Shown one piece after another: positions 8,271 through 16,179 of a DNA stretch of 64,000 nucleotides. Source of the DNA: CAYQTL01 sp964420405 (GTDB lineage Bacteria > Acidobacteriota > Thermoanaerobaculia > Thermoanaerobaculales > Sulfomarinibacteraceae); contig CAYQTL010000004.1 in NCBI GenBank assembly GCA_964420405.1, positions 62,001-126,000 of the forward strand, given 5' to 3'. The translations under genes were made by a program, and so were the position numbers. Under the pieces are notes generated by a model, which was not told where the DNA came from, did not search any database, and worked only from the letters and a program-made list of their open reading frames with translations. The stretch's first letter is position 1; each line of letters opens with the position of its first letter.

Positions 8271-8504
8271 ATGCGTGCAGCAGCCTTGATCGCAGCGGCG
8301 CTCGCCGTGGCCGCTCCCGCCGCGGCGCAGTGGGTCGAGCACACCACCGCCTGGCAGGCGCAGGGGCTCCAGAGCGACAGCGACCTGGGCGCACGCCCGC
8401 GGTGTCCCGTCGTGCTCCTCGCGGGCCCGTGTTGCGCTCGCCCAGACGCCATACCAGGTCGAGCCCGCGGCGACCTCCGCGACCCCGGTCGCCATCGCCC
8501 CTGA
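8271..8504 (+). pseudogene. Frameshifted gene for a small secreted protein
   Basis: ATG 8271 follows GAGGAGGTGAGCAG, a strong Shine-Dalgarno. The first ~36 residues look real: a signal peptide (MRAAALIAAALAVAAPAAAQ) and then WVEHTTAWQAQGLQSDSDLG. After about base 8390 the reading becomes Cys/Pro/Arg-rich, while the +1 frame becomes protein-like (VALAQTPYQVEPAATSATP) and continues past 8504. The simplest reading is a frameshift between about 8390 and 8440, either a real lesion or a sequencing error. The family is not recognised. It is preceded by a sigma-54 promoter. Confidence 0.5.
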
Positions 8505-8612
8505 CGCTGAAGCCGTCGCACGAGGCTGTTCCTGGCCCTTCCCCCGCGGCTGTCTCCGAGCCGACCACCACGTCGAGCACGGGCGCCGACGCGGGGGGCG
8601 TGGGCACCCTGC

Positions 8613-8618
8613 TAGGCT
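8613..8618 (+). promoter_or_regulatory. -10 box TAGGCT, leaderless SUI1-like gene
   Basis: TAGGCT lies seven bases before ATG 8626 with no Shine-Dalgarno between. Confidence 0.5.
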
Positions 8619-8625
8619 GCTCGCG

Positions 8626-8973
8626 ATGCCGAAGCCGAAGCGGACCGTGTACTCGACCGAGCAGGGGCGAACCTGCCCGACGTGCGGCTGGCCGGTGACG
8701 TCCTGCCGGTGCTCCGCCAACCTCGAGCAGCCGGTGCCCGAGAAGATCGTCGCCCGGCTGCGGATCGAGCGCGCGGGACGCAAGGGCAAGACCGTGACCG
8801 TGGTCGAGGGCCTGCCGCGCAGCAGCGCCTTCCTGAAGACGATCGCGAAGGAGCTGAAGCAGGCCTGCGGCTCCGGCGGCACCGCCCTCGAGGACCGGGT
8901 CGAGATCCAGGGCGAGCACCTCGACCGCCTCCGCGACCTGCTGCGCTCCAAGGGGTGGATTATCAAAGGTTAG
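8626..8973 (+). CDS. yciH: eIF1/SUI1-like translation factor (YciH family) with N-terminal zinc motif
   Basis: A 115-residue protein. Residues 1-32 carry CPTCGW...SCRCS, a four-cysteine knuckle likely to bind zinc. Residues 40-115 form the SUI1/eIF1 fold, recognised by GRKGKTVTVVEGLP, the AKELKQACGSGG turn and EIQGEHLDRLRDLL. In eukaryotes and archaea this factor guards start-codon selection on the small ribosomal subunit. Bacterial YciH affects initiation fidelity under stress. The gene itself appears leaderless. It converges on the pseudokinase gene and shares a terminator stem with it. Confidence 0.9.
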   Translation: MPKPKRTVYSTEQGRTCPTCGWPVTSCRCSANLEQPVPEKIVARLRIERAGRKGKTVTVVEGLPRSSAFLKTIAKELKQACGSGGTALEDRVEIQGEHLDRLRDLLRSKGWIIKG

Positions 8974-8997
8974 GCTAGGAGCTGGAGGCTCCTAGCC
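8973..8997. terminator. Bidirectional stem-loop containing both stop codons
   Basis: GGCTAGGAGC (8973-8982) and GCTCCTAGCC (8988-8997) form a perfect ten-base-pair stem with loop TGGAG. The left arm begins in the SUI1-gene TAG. The right arm includes the TAG of the pseudokinase gene on the other strand. No clear T-tract is present. Confidence 0.6.
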
Positions 8998-11337
8998 TCC
9001 GAAGATCCGCTTGAAGAACCCCTTCTTCTCGATCCGGAGCGGCTGCTCGGGGGAGCCCAGGCGGCCGACGTGGCCGGAGCGGTCCTCGGCCTCGACGTAG
9101 ACGTCGAGCGACTCGTTGCCGTGGACGTCCACGGGAACCTCGAGCACCCAGCCTCCTTCGCCGTCGGGGCGCACCGGGACCTCGCGGTACTCGGCGGCAC
9201 CGTCGGGCCGCACCATCGCCCGCACGGCCTTGACGCGGTAGTCGTCCGACACCTCGAGCGGCAACGCGACGACCTCGCTCTTCCTGAACTCCAGGGGAGT
9301 CCCGGGCTTCGTGGCCACCGCCGGGGGCTCGGCGTCGAGCTCGGCGAGCTCCGTCTCGAGGCTCGCGCGCGCCTCCTCCAGGCGCCGCTCGAGGCCCGGC
9401 ACCGGCTCCCGGCCGGCGAGCAGATCGAGCCCGTCCTCCGGACGACCCGCCTCGCCCTCGGCGAGGGCGCGGTCGATCAGCGGGGCGAGCTCCTGCTGGC
9501 GGGCGCGCTGGTCGCGGTAGCGCTGGAGACGCCCGTCGAGCCCGTCGCGACCGGGGTGGAACCGCCGGACCGGCTCGAGCACCTCGAGCGCGGTCTCGAA
9601 CCGGCCCGACGACGCCGCCCCCTCGGCCTGGGCCTCGAGCGCCTGCGCGGCGGAGTCGCGGAACTCGTACGGCGTGCTGTACTCGGGCAGGCTGCCGATC
9701 ATCGCCGCCGCCGCCTCCAGCACCTCGGCGTGCTCGCCGGCGTCGTGGGCCTCCCACATGACGGCGTGCAGCCGCAGGGCGTTCCGGGCGTGCTCGAGCT
9801 GGTCGCCGAGGCCGGGGTACGCCTCGAGCTCCGGCCCGGCGAGCCCCTGCAGGCCGGCGACGCCGCGCCGAAGCATGCGGATGCTGCCGATCTCGAGGCC
9901 GCCCCGCAGGTCGCGGATGGTGCGCTCGCGGTTGGCGCCGGCGATCGCCGTCATCGCGCGGTCGTACAGCTCGCGCTCGTCCTCGCGCAGGGCGTCGACC
10001 TCGTCGTTGGTGATCCCGTCCAGCGCCGTCTCGGCGGTCGCCATGTCACCCTCGTCGACTGCCGCCACCGCCGCCAGCAGCGCGGGATGGACCGGCTGCG
10101 GGGCGGGGGTCGGGGTCGGTCGCGCGGCGGCCGTCGGACGCGGCGTCGGCGCGAGCTCGGCGACCGGCGCCATCTGCGGCTCGGCCGGCGACAGCACCCG
10201 GCCGGTGAGCGCGGTGACCGCCCCCAACAGGACGACCGACGCCACCGCCGCCGCCACCAGACCCCACGGGGTACGAGGCGGTCCGGAAACGGCCGGACCG
10301 GCCGGCTCGAGACGCGGCTCGGGCTCCTCCTCCGGAGACCTCGGTGGGAGGGATGCGGCCGCGGACGGCGACCGTGGAACGGGTCCGGGATCCGGCTCCC
10401 ACCCGTTCTCGGAGACCGGCGCGCCGATCACCGCCGGATCGAGGGCCGGATCGGTCTTGTTGGGGTCGAATCCGGCGGAGGCATCCTCGGGCGCCGGCTC
10501 CAGGAGCTCCCCGCCGCCGAGCACCGCGGCCGGCAGGGCGGTCCACAGGGCCTCGCCGAGCTTCGGGTAGGTGACGTGCCGCCGCGACGGGTCGGCGCAC
10601 AGGGACGCGGCGAGGAGGGGCTCGAGCCGATCGGCGGCGCCGAGCCGGGCCCGGACCTCCACAGGCAGCACGACGGTGGGCGCCTGCGAGCCGAGACCTC
10701 CGACCTCGGCGCCGAGCAGCTCGCAGGTGATCAGCGCCAGGGAGTACAGATCCGACTCGACGCCGACCGGGCCGCGATCCGGGTCGAAGCGCTCCGGTGC
10801 GGTGAACCGGTCCGAGTCGGGCGAGTGGCCGAGCAGGGCACCGGCCCGGCCGTCCTCGAGGAACGCCGCGGTCCCGAAGCCGACGATCGTCGCCTCGTCG
10901 CCGCCGGCGCTCTCCACCACCAGGACGTTGTCGGGGCTCAGGTTGTGGTGGAACACGCTGCCGCGGGACAGCGCCTCCAGGGTCGCCGCGACCTGCAGCA
11001 CCGCCTGCAGCGACCGCTCCGGCGGACCCCCGGCGAGGCTGCCGAGGGACACGCCGTCGACGCGCTCCATCACCATGAACGCGCTGCCGTCGTGGGCGAG
11101 CCCGAAGTCGTACAGCTCCGGGAAGCCGCTCGGACGCAGGAGCTGCAGGGCGCCCATCGCCCGGCTGAACTCCCGGCGCCCGCGCTGCGGGTCGGCGCCG
11201 GCGGGCGGCGCGATCAGCTTGACGACGACCGGCCCGCCGTCGGTCCGCCGGGTGGACTCGTAGACCGTGCACTGGGGAGAGGCCGACAGCACCCGCACCA
11301 TCGGGTACTCATTGCCGATGTCCCGCAGCTCGCTCAT
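8992..11337 (-). CDS. Membrane-anchored Ser/Thr kinase-like protein, probable pseudokinase
   Basis: 781 residues. An N-terminal Hanks-type kinase fold (about 15-270) keeps the beta-3 lysine (VVVKL, Lys40) and the APE motif (180-182). The catalytic HRD loop reads HHN (130-132, Asp to Asn, in HHNLSPDN) and the DFG motif reads GFG (153-155). Loss of both catalytic aspartates predicts no phosphotransfer, so this is a pseudokinase or ligand-binding scaffold. A proline/acidic linker leads to one membrane helix (about 358-378). A large periplasmic helical, TPR-like region follows, with a C-terminal beta domain (about 690-770). Start ATG 11337 has a weak GGGAG. It converges on the SUI1-like gene. Confidence 0.88.
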   Translation of the reverse strand: MSELRDIGNEYPMVRVLSASPQCTVYESTRRTDGGPVVVKLIAPPAGADPQRGRREFSRAMGALQLLRPSGFPELYDFGLAHDGSAFMVMERVDGVSLGSLAGGPPERSLQAVLQVAATLEALSRGSVFHHNLSPDNVLVVESAGGDEATIVGFGTAAFLEDGRAGALLGHSPDSDRFTAPERFDPDRGPVGVESDLYSLALITCELLGAEVGGLGSQAPTVVLPVEVRARLGAADRLEPLLAASLCADPSRRHVTYPKLGEALWTALPAAVLGGGELLEPAPEDASAGFDPNKTDPALDPAVIGAPVSENGWEPDPGPVPRSPSAAASLPPRSPEEEPEPRLEPAGPAVSGPPRTPWGLVAAAVASVVLLGAVTALTGRVLSPAEPQMAPVAELAPTPRPTAAARPTPTPAPQPVHPALLAAVAAVDEGDMATAETALDGITNDEVDALREDERELYDRAMTAIAGANRERTIRDLRGGLEIGSIRMLRRGVAGLQGLAGPELEAYPGLGDQLEHARNALRLHAVMWEAHDAGEHAEVLEAAAAMIGSLPEYSTPYEFRDSAAQALEAQAEGAASSGRFETALEVLEPVRRFHPGRDGLDGRLQRYRDQRARQQELAPLIDRALAEGEAGRPEDGLDLLAGREPVPGLERRLEEARASLETELAELDAEPPAVATKPGTPLEFRKSEVVALPLEVSDDYRVKAVRAMVRPDGAAEYREVPVRPDGEGGWVLEVPVDVHGNESLDVYVEAEDRSGHVGRLGSPEQPLRIEKKGFFKRIFGG

Positions 11338-11531
11338 GCCCGCGCTCCCATCCCCCGCGGCCGTCCCCGGACCGCCGCCAGGATCACGCCACTGTGGCGT
11401 CTCCGCGCCGGGCGGTCCGTGACGACGGCCACCCGTGACATCGCTCGCCGTGGGTCGAGTATACGACGGGCGTCGTGACGCCCCCCGCGCGACCCGGCAG
11501 CGAGCCGCGGTCCGCGGTGCGCGGCCGGCCG

Positions 11532-14500
11532 CTACCGCGTCTCGTACCCCGGGCGTTCCGGCGGCTGCGGCGGGGCCTCCTCGAGGCGCTCGAGGATCCA
11601 CTCGATCGCCCGCTCGAGCTGGGGGTCGCCGCCGTCGACCATCTGCGCCGGGTCATCGACGACCTCGATGTCGGGAGCCACGCCGACGCCTTCCACCGCC
11701 CACTCGCCCTCGGTGGTGTAGAACGCGAACGTCGGCACGGTGACAACTCCGCCGTCGACCAGCGGAGGCACGCCGGAGATGCCGATCAGGCCGCCCCAGG
11801 TGCGGGTACCGATGAGCGGCCCCAGCCCGGCCTGCCGGAAGTACCAGGGGAACAGATCGCCGCCCGAGCCCGACCAGCCGTTGATCAGCATCGCCTGCGG
11901 GCCGTCGTGGGCGACCGGCGGTGACTGCCAGTCCCTCGGCCCGCGCACCGCCCAGTAGTTCAGCGGCTCCCGGGCGAGCAGCTCGACGAACCGGTCGGGG
12001 ATCTGGCCGCCGTTGTTGAACCGCTCGTCGACGATGACGCCGTCCTTGTGGATCTGGGCACGGTACATCCGAAACAGCTCGTCCTGGCCGTCGATGCCGG
12101 TGGACGGGACGTAGACGTAGCCGACCCGACCGTCGGTGGCCTCCTCGACCATCCGGCGCTTGGCCTCGATCCACTCGAGGTTGCGCAGCCTCGCCTCGTC
12201 GTCGAGGGTCTCGACCAGCACCTCGCGCGCGCCGTCAGTCGACGGCCGGTCGTTGACCGTCAGCGCGACGGTCTGCCCGGCCAACCCCTGGAACGCCGCC
12301 CACGGGTCCTTCGACGGGTCGACCGGGACGCCGTTGACCGCCAGCACCCAGTCGCCCTCGGACACCTCCACGCCGGGCTGGTCGAGTGGCGAGCGCACCT
12401 CGCTGTCCCACGGCGCGCCGCGAACGATGCGGGCGATCCGGTAGGCGCCGTCGGCGAGCTCCCAGTCGACGCCGAGCAGGCCGACCGAGCGCCGCGGCGC
12501 CTGCTCGAGGTCGCCCCCGCCACGGTAGGCGTGGGACGCGTTGAGCTCCCCGATCAGCTCGCCGAGGAGGAAGTTCAGGTCCCAGCGGGTGACGACGTCG
12601 TCGAGCAGCGCGGCGTAGCGCTCGCCGACGGCCTGCCAGTCGACGCCGTGGAGGTTCGGGTCGTAGAAGTAGTCGCGCTGCAGACGCCACGCCTCGCGGA
12701 AGATCTGGCGCCACTCGGCCGGCGGATCGACCGTCGTCTCCAGCCCGTCGAGGTCGAGGGGCTCCTCGAGGCTCTGATCCGCGGCCACGTCCACGATCGC
12801 CCAGCTGCCGCCGGCCGCCACCAGCAGGTGCTCGCCGTCGGAGCTCGGGTCGTAGTCGTCGACGTCCGCGAGGATCTGCTGCTCCTCGCGCTCCTCGAGG
12901 TCCCACAACGCCAACGGCGTGTCCTCGTCGTCGGCACCGGTGTTCGGCAGACGGCGGTACAGCACCTTGCCCGAGACGGCCGCGAGGTCGGTGTACCGGC
13001 CGGGATCCAGCGGCAGGCGGACCGCGCGCCGCTCGAATCCCCCCAGGTCGATCGCGACGGGCGGGACCTCGTCGTCGGCGCCGTTCCCGTCCGTCGGGTC
13101 GCCACCCTCGTCGTCGGCGTCGCCCTCCCCGTCGTCGTCGGCGCCGTCCGCCGTCTCCTCGTCGTTGCGGGGCGCCAGCGGAGACGGGACGTCACTCCGC
13201 AGCGGGACCGCCATCACGAGGGTCGGGTTGGCGTACACCCAGGTGTTGTCGAAGGGGCCGTACAACGCGTCGAAGTGCTGCGCCGAGAGGTAGTACAGGT
13301 ACTCGCCGGCGGGGTCGAACACCGGCTGCGACGCGTCGTAGAAGCCCGACGTGACGCGGTGGAGCCCGCCGTCCGAGGTGTCGTAGAGGAACACCGCGTC
13401 GAGCTGGGTCTCGACGACCTTCGAGTACGCCAGCCAGCGGCTGTCGGGCGACCACGCGAGATGGAAGCGCTCCAGCGACGGGTGGTTCATCCACCAGGTG
13501 GAGTCCACCTCGACGACGGTCCCGGCGCTCACGTCCACCATGCGCACGGTCAGCGTGCTGTCGATGAAGGCGAGCCGGGTGCTGTCGGGAGACCACACCG
13601 GCGGGTACCGGAAGCCGCGGCCGATGGCGGTGACGGTGCGTTCCTCGCCGGAGCCGTCGGCCGGCCGCACAACCAGCTCGTACTCGCCCGAGCGGTCCGA
13701 GAAGAAGGCCACGGTCGTCCCGTCGGGCGACCACGCCGGGTAGCGCTCCGCGACCCCCGGCGACCGCGTCAGGTTGCGGGTGACGCCGTGCTCGGCCGGG
13801 ACCGTGAACACCTCGCCGCGGGCCTCGAACACCGCCCGCCTGCCGGACGGGAACACGTCGCCCCAGGCGACGTCGGAGCCGACCGGCTCGGCCCGGGGCA
13901 ACAGCGTCGCCCGGTCCGTGACGACGTCGACCTCGACCTCGCGCGAAGCCTCGGTCTCGAGATCGAGCAGGTACAGCCGGCCGCCGTTCTCGAACACGAT
14001 CTCGTCGGGACCGATCGACGGGAAGCGGACGTCGAAGTCCTCGAACCGCGTCACCTGGCGGAGCTCGTCGGTCGCCAGGTCGTGGGCCCACAGGTTGGAG
14101 CGCATGCTCTCGTCGCGGTCGGACAGGAAGTAGACGGTGTCGCCGTGCCACATCGGCTGGCCGTCGTTGGCGGGGTGCTCGGTGAGCCGTCGCGAGGTCA
14201 GATCCTCCAGGTCGAACAGCCAGATGTCGGGCGCCATCCCGCCCCGGTACCGCTTCCAGGTCCGGAAGTCGCGGCTCAACGGCGTGTAGGCGATCCTCCG
14301 GCCGTCCGGCGACAGGCTCCCGAACTCGCCGTAGGGGACCGGCAGCACCGCGGGCAGGCCGCCCTCGGCCGACAGCCGGTACAGCTGCCGGAAGCGCTGC
14401 TTGCCCGACGCCATCCCGGAGGCGAGCAGGATCGAGCGGCCGTCGGGGTACCAGTCGAGCATCCGGTCGCCGTCGGGATGGTGGGTCAGCCGCCGCGGCA

Positions 14501-14792
14501 CGCCACCTGCGGTCGGCATCACGTAGATGTCCTCGTTGCCGTCGTAGTTGGCGGTGAAGGCGATCCGCGCGCCGTCGGGGCTGAACCGCGGGAAGCTCTC
14601 CTCGCCCTCCGGCGTGCTGAGCCGGACGGCGGTGCCGCCCTCCTTGGGTGCGACCCAGATGTCCCCCGCGTAGACGAACGCGATCCGGTCGTGGGACACG
14701 TCCGGGAAGCGCAGCATCCGAGCGTCCACCTGGGCCTCGGCGGCCGTGGCGGCGGCGAGCAGCACGAGCGCGACGGCAACGGCGTTCCTCAT
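11532..14792 (-). CDS. Tricorn protease homologue (S41 family), exported
   Basis: 1086 residues with a signal peptide (1-20). Two beta-propeller regions of WD/TolB-like blades (repeated FSPDGARIAF, WSPDGTTVAF) cover about 30-560. A PDZ domain and a C-terminal S41 catalytic core follow. His in NASHAYRGG, Ser at about residue 970 in NGWSGSGGDLF, and Glu in WAVEGVGVAPD match the tricorn catalytic tetrad. Tricorn degrades oligopeptides; here it would act in the periplasm. Unusual is an acidic insert at about 545-585, nearly all Asp/Glu/Gly, between propeller and catalytic parts. Start ATG 14792 follows GGAGGAGAGG. Its promoter region is shared divergently with the PilZ gene. Confidence 0.93.
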   Translation of the reverse strand: MRNAVAVALVLLAAATAAEAQVDARMLRFPDVSHDRIAFVYAGDIWVAPKEGGTAVRLSTPEGEESFPRFSPDGARIAFTANYDGNEDIYVMPTAGGVPRRLTHHPDGDRMLDWYPDGRSILLASGMASGKQRFRQLYRLSAEGGLPAVLPVPYGEFGSLSPDGRRIAYTPLSRDFRTWKRYRGGMAPDIWLFDLEDLTSRRLTEHPANDGQPMWHGDTVYFLSDRDESMRSNLWAHDLATDELRQVTRFEDFDVRFPSIGPDEIVFENGGRLYLLDLETEASREVEVDVVTDRATLLPRAEPVGSDVAWGDVFPSGRRAVFEARGEVFTVPAEHGVTRNLTRSPGVAERYPAWSPDGTTVAFFSDRSGEYELVVRPADGSGEERTVTAIGRGFRYPPVWSPDSTRLAFIDSTLTVRMVDVSAGTVVEVDSTWWMNHPSLERFHLAWSPDSRWLAYSKVVETQLDAVFLYDTSDGGLHRVTSGFYDASQPVFDPAGEYLYYLSAQHFDALYGPFDNTWVYANPTLVMAVPLRSDVPSPLAPRNDEETADGADDDGEGDADDEGGDPTDGNGADDEVPPVAIDLGGFERRAVRLPLDPGRYTDLAAVSGKVLYRRLPNTGADDEDTPLALWDLEEREEQQILADVDDYDPSSDGEHLLVAAGGSWAIVDVAADQSLEEPLDLDGLETTVDPPAEWRQIFREAWRLQRDYFYDPNLHGVDWQAVGERYAALLDDVVTRWDLNFLLGELIGELNASHAYRGGGDLEQAPRRSVGLLGVDWELADGAYRIARIVRGAPWDSEVRSPLDQPGVEVSEGDWVLAVNGVPVDPSKDPWAAFQGLAGQTVALTVNDRPSTDGAREVLVETLDDEARLRNLEWIEAKRRMVEEATDGRVGYVYVPSTGIDGQDELFRMYRAQIHKDGVIVDERFNNGGQIPDRFVELLAREPLNYWAVRGPRDWQSPPVAHDGPQAMLINGWSGSGGDLFPWYFRQAGLGPLIGTRTWGGLIGISGVPPLVDGGVVTVPTFAFYTTEGEWAVEGVGVAPDIEVVDDPAQMVDGGDPQLERAIEWILERLEEAPPQPPERPGYETR

Positions 14793-14887
14793 CCTCTCCT
14801 CCAGCCCCGGTCCGCTCCCGTCGGTCCGGGGACGAACCCGGAGTGTATACCGCCCCGACCCCCGTCCGGTTTCGGCCCCGGAGCCGA

Positions 14888-14923
14888 ACCCGTTCCCGAT
14901 CCCGATCCCGTTCCCGATCCCGA
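14888..14923. repeat. CCCGAT/CCCGTT hexamer array, copy 2 (single arm)
   Basis: About six tandem units (CCCGTT, CCCGAT, CCCGAT, CCCGTT, CCCGAT, CCCGAC) lie in the divergent gap between the tricorn and PilZ genes. No inverted partner arm is visible nearby. Confidence 0.7.
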
Positions 14924-15059
14924 CGCCTTGAGTGGCCGTACCGATCCCCCGCTCCCGGCCGCCGGCGGTGGCGACGCCCGACCATCACAGCTGGTCCGGG
15001 ATCGCGGACGGCGGGGCGCTTCCTCCGGCGGCGGTCGAGCGGAATCGGGCGAACCGGTG

Positions 15060-15065
15060 TACAGT
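15060..15065 (+). promoter_or_regulatory. -10 box TACAGT, leaderless PilZ gene
   Basis: TACAGT is six bases before ATG 15072. No Shine-Dalgarno is present. Confidence 0.55.
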
Positions 15066-15071
15066 AGCGGG

Positions 15072-15797
15072 ATGCGGTCGCCAACCCACCGGGTGCTGCT
15101 CGCCGGCATGGCGGGCGACGAGGCCAGACCCTACGGCGAAGCCCTCGAGCGGACGGGCTTCGACGTCGTGGTCGTGGCCGAGGCCGAGCGCGCGTCGGCG
15201 ATGCTGGAGGGGGGGCGCTTCGGGGCGGTCGTCGCGGCTCATCCCATGCCGCCCGGCGTGCTCGGGCGGCTCCTGACGATCCTGCGCGGTCGCAACTCGG
15301 TCAACAACGCCGCCGGACTGGTGCTGCTCGCGCCGGCCGACGGGCTGCGGGCGGCGGCGAGCCTGGTCGGCCGCGGAGTCACCCGCGCCCTGTCCCGAAG
15401 CGAGGATCCGCTCGTGCTGGCAGTGGTCATCCAGCGAATCGTCGAGCTGGGATCCGTCACGATGCGACGGGTCCCGAGCCAGCTCGAGGTGGTCAGCGCC
15501 GGCGACCGGACCCGCTGGCAAACCGTGGACGTGTCCGGTTTCGGGATGATGGTCGCGACCCGGACCCCACCGGCCATCGGCGGCGACCTCCGGTTCACAC
15601 TCGAGCTGCCGTCGGGGCCCGTGTCCGGCAAGCTCCGGGTGGTCCGGCACACGACCTCGGAGCGCGACGGCACCGAGGGGTTCGGCGCCCGGTTCCTCTC
15701 CCTCGACGGCGACGGCCAGCGGCGGCTGCGTCAGTTCCTGGAGGCGGCCGAGCCGGACGACGGCGACGGCTCGACCCCGGCGCCGGGAGACCGCTGA
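15072..15797 (+). CDS. PilZ-domain protein with degenerate receiver domain
   Basis: 241 residues. The N-terminal ~120 residues follow a response-regulator alpha/beta pattern (HRVLLAGMAGDEARPYGEAL, FDVVVVAEAERAS), but the phosphoacceptor strand reads FGAVVAAHPMP with no Asp. It is therefore a pseudo-receiver. The C-terminal part (about 128-235) is a PilZ domain with DVSGFG (153-158), the D/NxSxxG half of the cyclic-di-GMP motif. The RxxxR half reads RRVPS (132-136), lacking the second arginine. Cyclic-di-GMP binding is therefore uncertain. A REC-PAS-GGDEF-EAL gene lies 11 kb away. The last 67 bases overlap a questionable minus-strand gene. Confidence 0.85.
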   Translation: MRSPTHRVLLAGMAGDEARPYGEALERTGFDVVVVAEAERASAMLEGGRFGAVVAAHPMPPGVLGRLLTILRGRNSVNNAAGLVLLAPADGLRAAASLVGRGVTRALSRSEDPLVLAVVIQRIVELGSVTMRRVPSQLEVVSAGDRTRWQTVDVSGFGMMVATRTPPAIGGDLRFTLELPSGPVSGKLRVVRHTTSERDGTEGFGARFLSLDGDGQRRLRQFLEAAEPDDGDGSTPAPGDR

Positions 15798-16090
15798 CCC
15801 TCGTTGGTTGCCGGCACCGGTCTCGCCTCCGGCTCGAGACCGAAGCCCCACGGGCACCGGGTCCAGGTCGTCGCTACGGGCGGCACGGGTCCGAGCGGCC
15901 GCGCCGCCACCGCCCATCCCGGCACCGCCGACACCAGACCGGAGCCGGCGGCGATGCCGACACCGAGCTCACGGCCCCGACCCGGCTCCACGCCGAGGGC
16001 GAGCACCGTGACCGGACGATGGTCGGCGAACCGGAGCATCGCGACGGCGGCGAACGCCGGGGTCGGTGTCGCGGTCCGACGGGACGACAT
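15731..16090 (-). CDS. Possible small hypothetical protein
   Basis: A 119-residue frame starts at ATG 16090 behind GAGGAG and has high third-position GC. It contains a hydrophobic Gly/Ala/Val stretch (about 35-65) and WTRCPWGFGLEPEARP near the end. I do not recognise a family. It overlaps the PilZ gene end by 67 bases and fills most of an otherwise empty 382-base gap before the M6 protease gene. It may be spurious. Confidence 0.3.
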   Translation of the reverse strand: MSSRRTATPTPAFAAVAMLRFADHRPVTVLALGVEPGRGRELGVGIAAGSGLVSAVPGWAVAARPLGPVPPVATTWTRCPWGFGLEPEARPVPATNEGQRSPGAGVEPSPSSGSAASRN

Positions 16091-16179
16091 CCTGTCGCTC
16101 CTCGGGACAGGGCCACGCCGGTCACGCTCCACCGGCGCGTCGGACTCTGCGACAATGGCCGGCGCGGAGGGTCCCGACC

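Noticed and set aside
4830..8966. Very long open frame on the minus strand opposite sbcC
   Set aside because: It is antisense to a fully supported SbcC and shows no domain. GC-rich genes often leave the opposite frames open.
12048..15071. Long plus-strand open frame opposite the tricorn protease
   Set aside because: Antisense to a clear gene. Only its last 241 codons, after ATG 15072, are a real PilZ gene.
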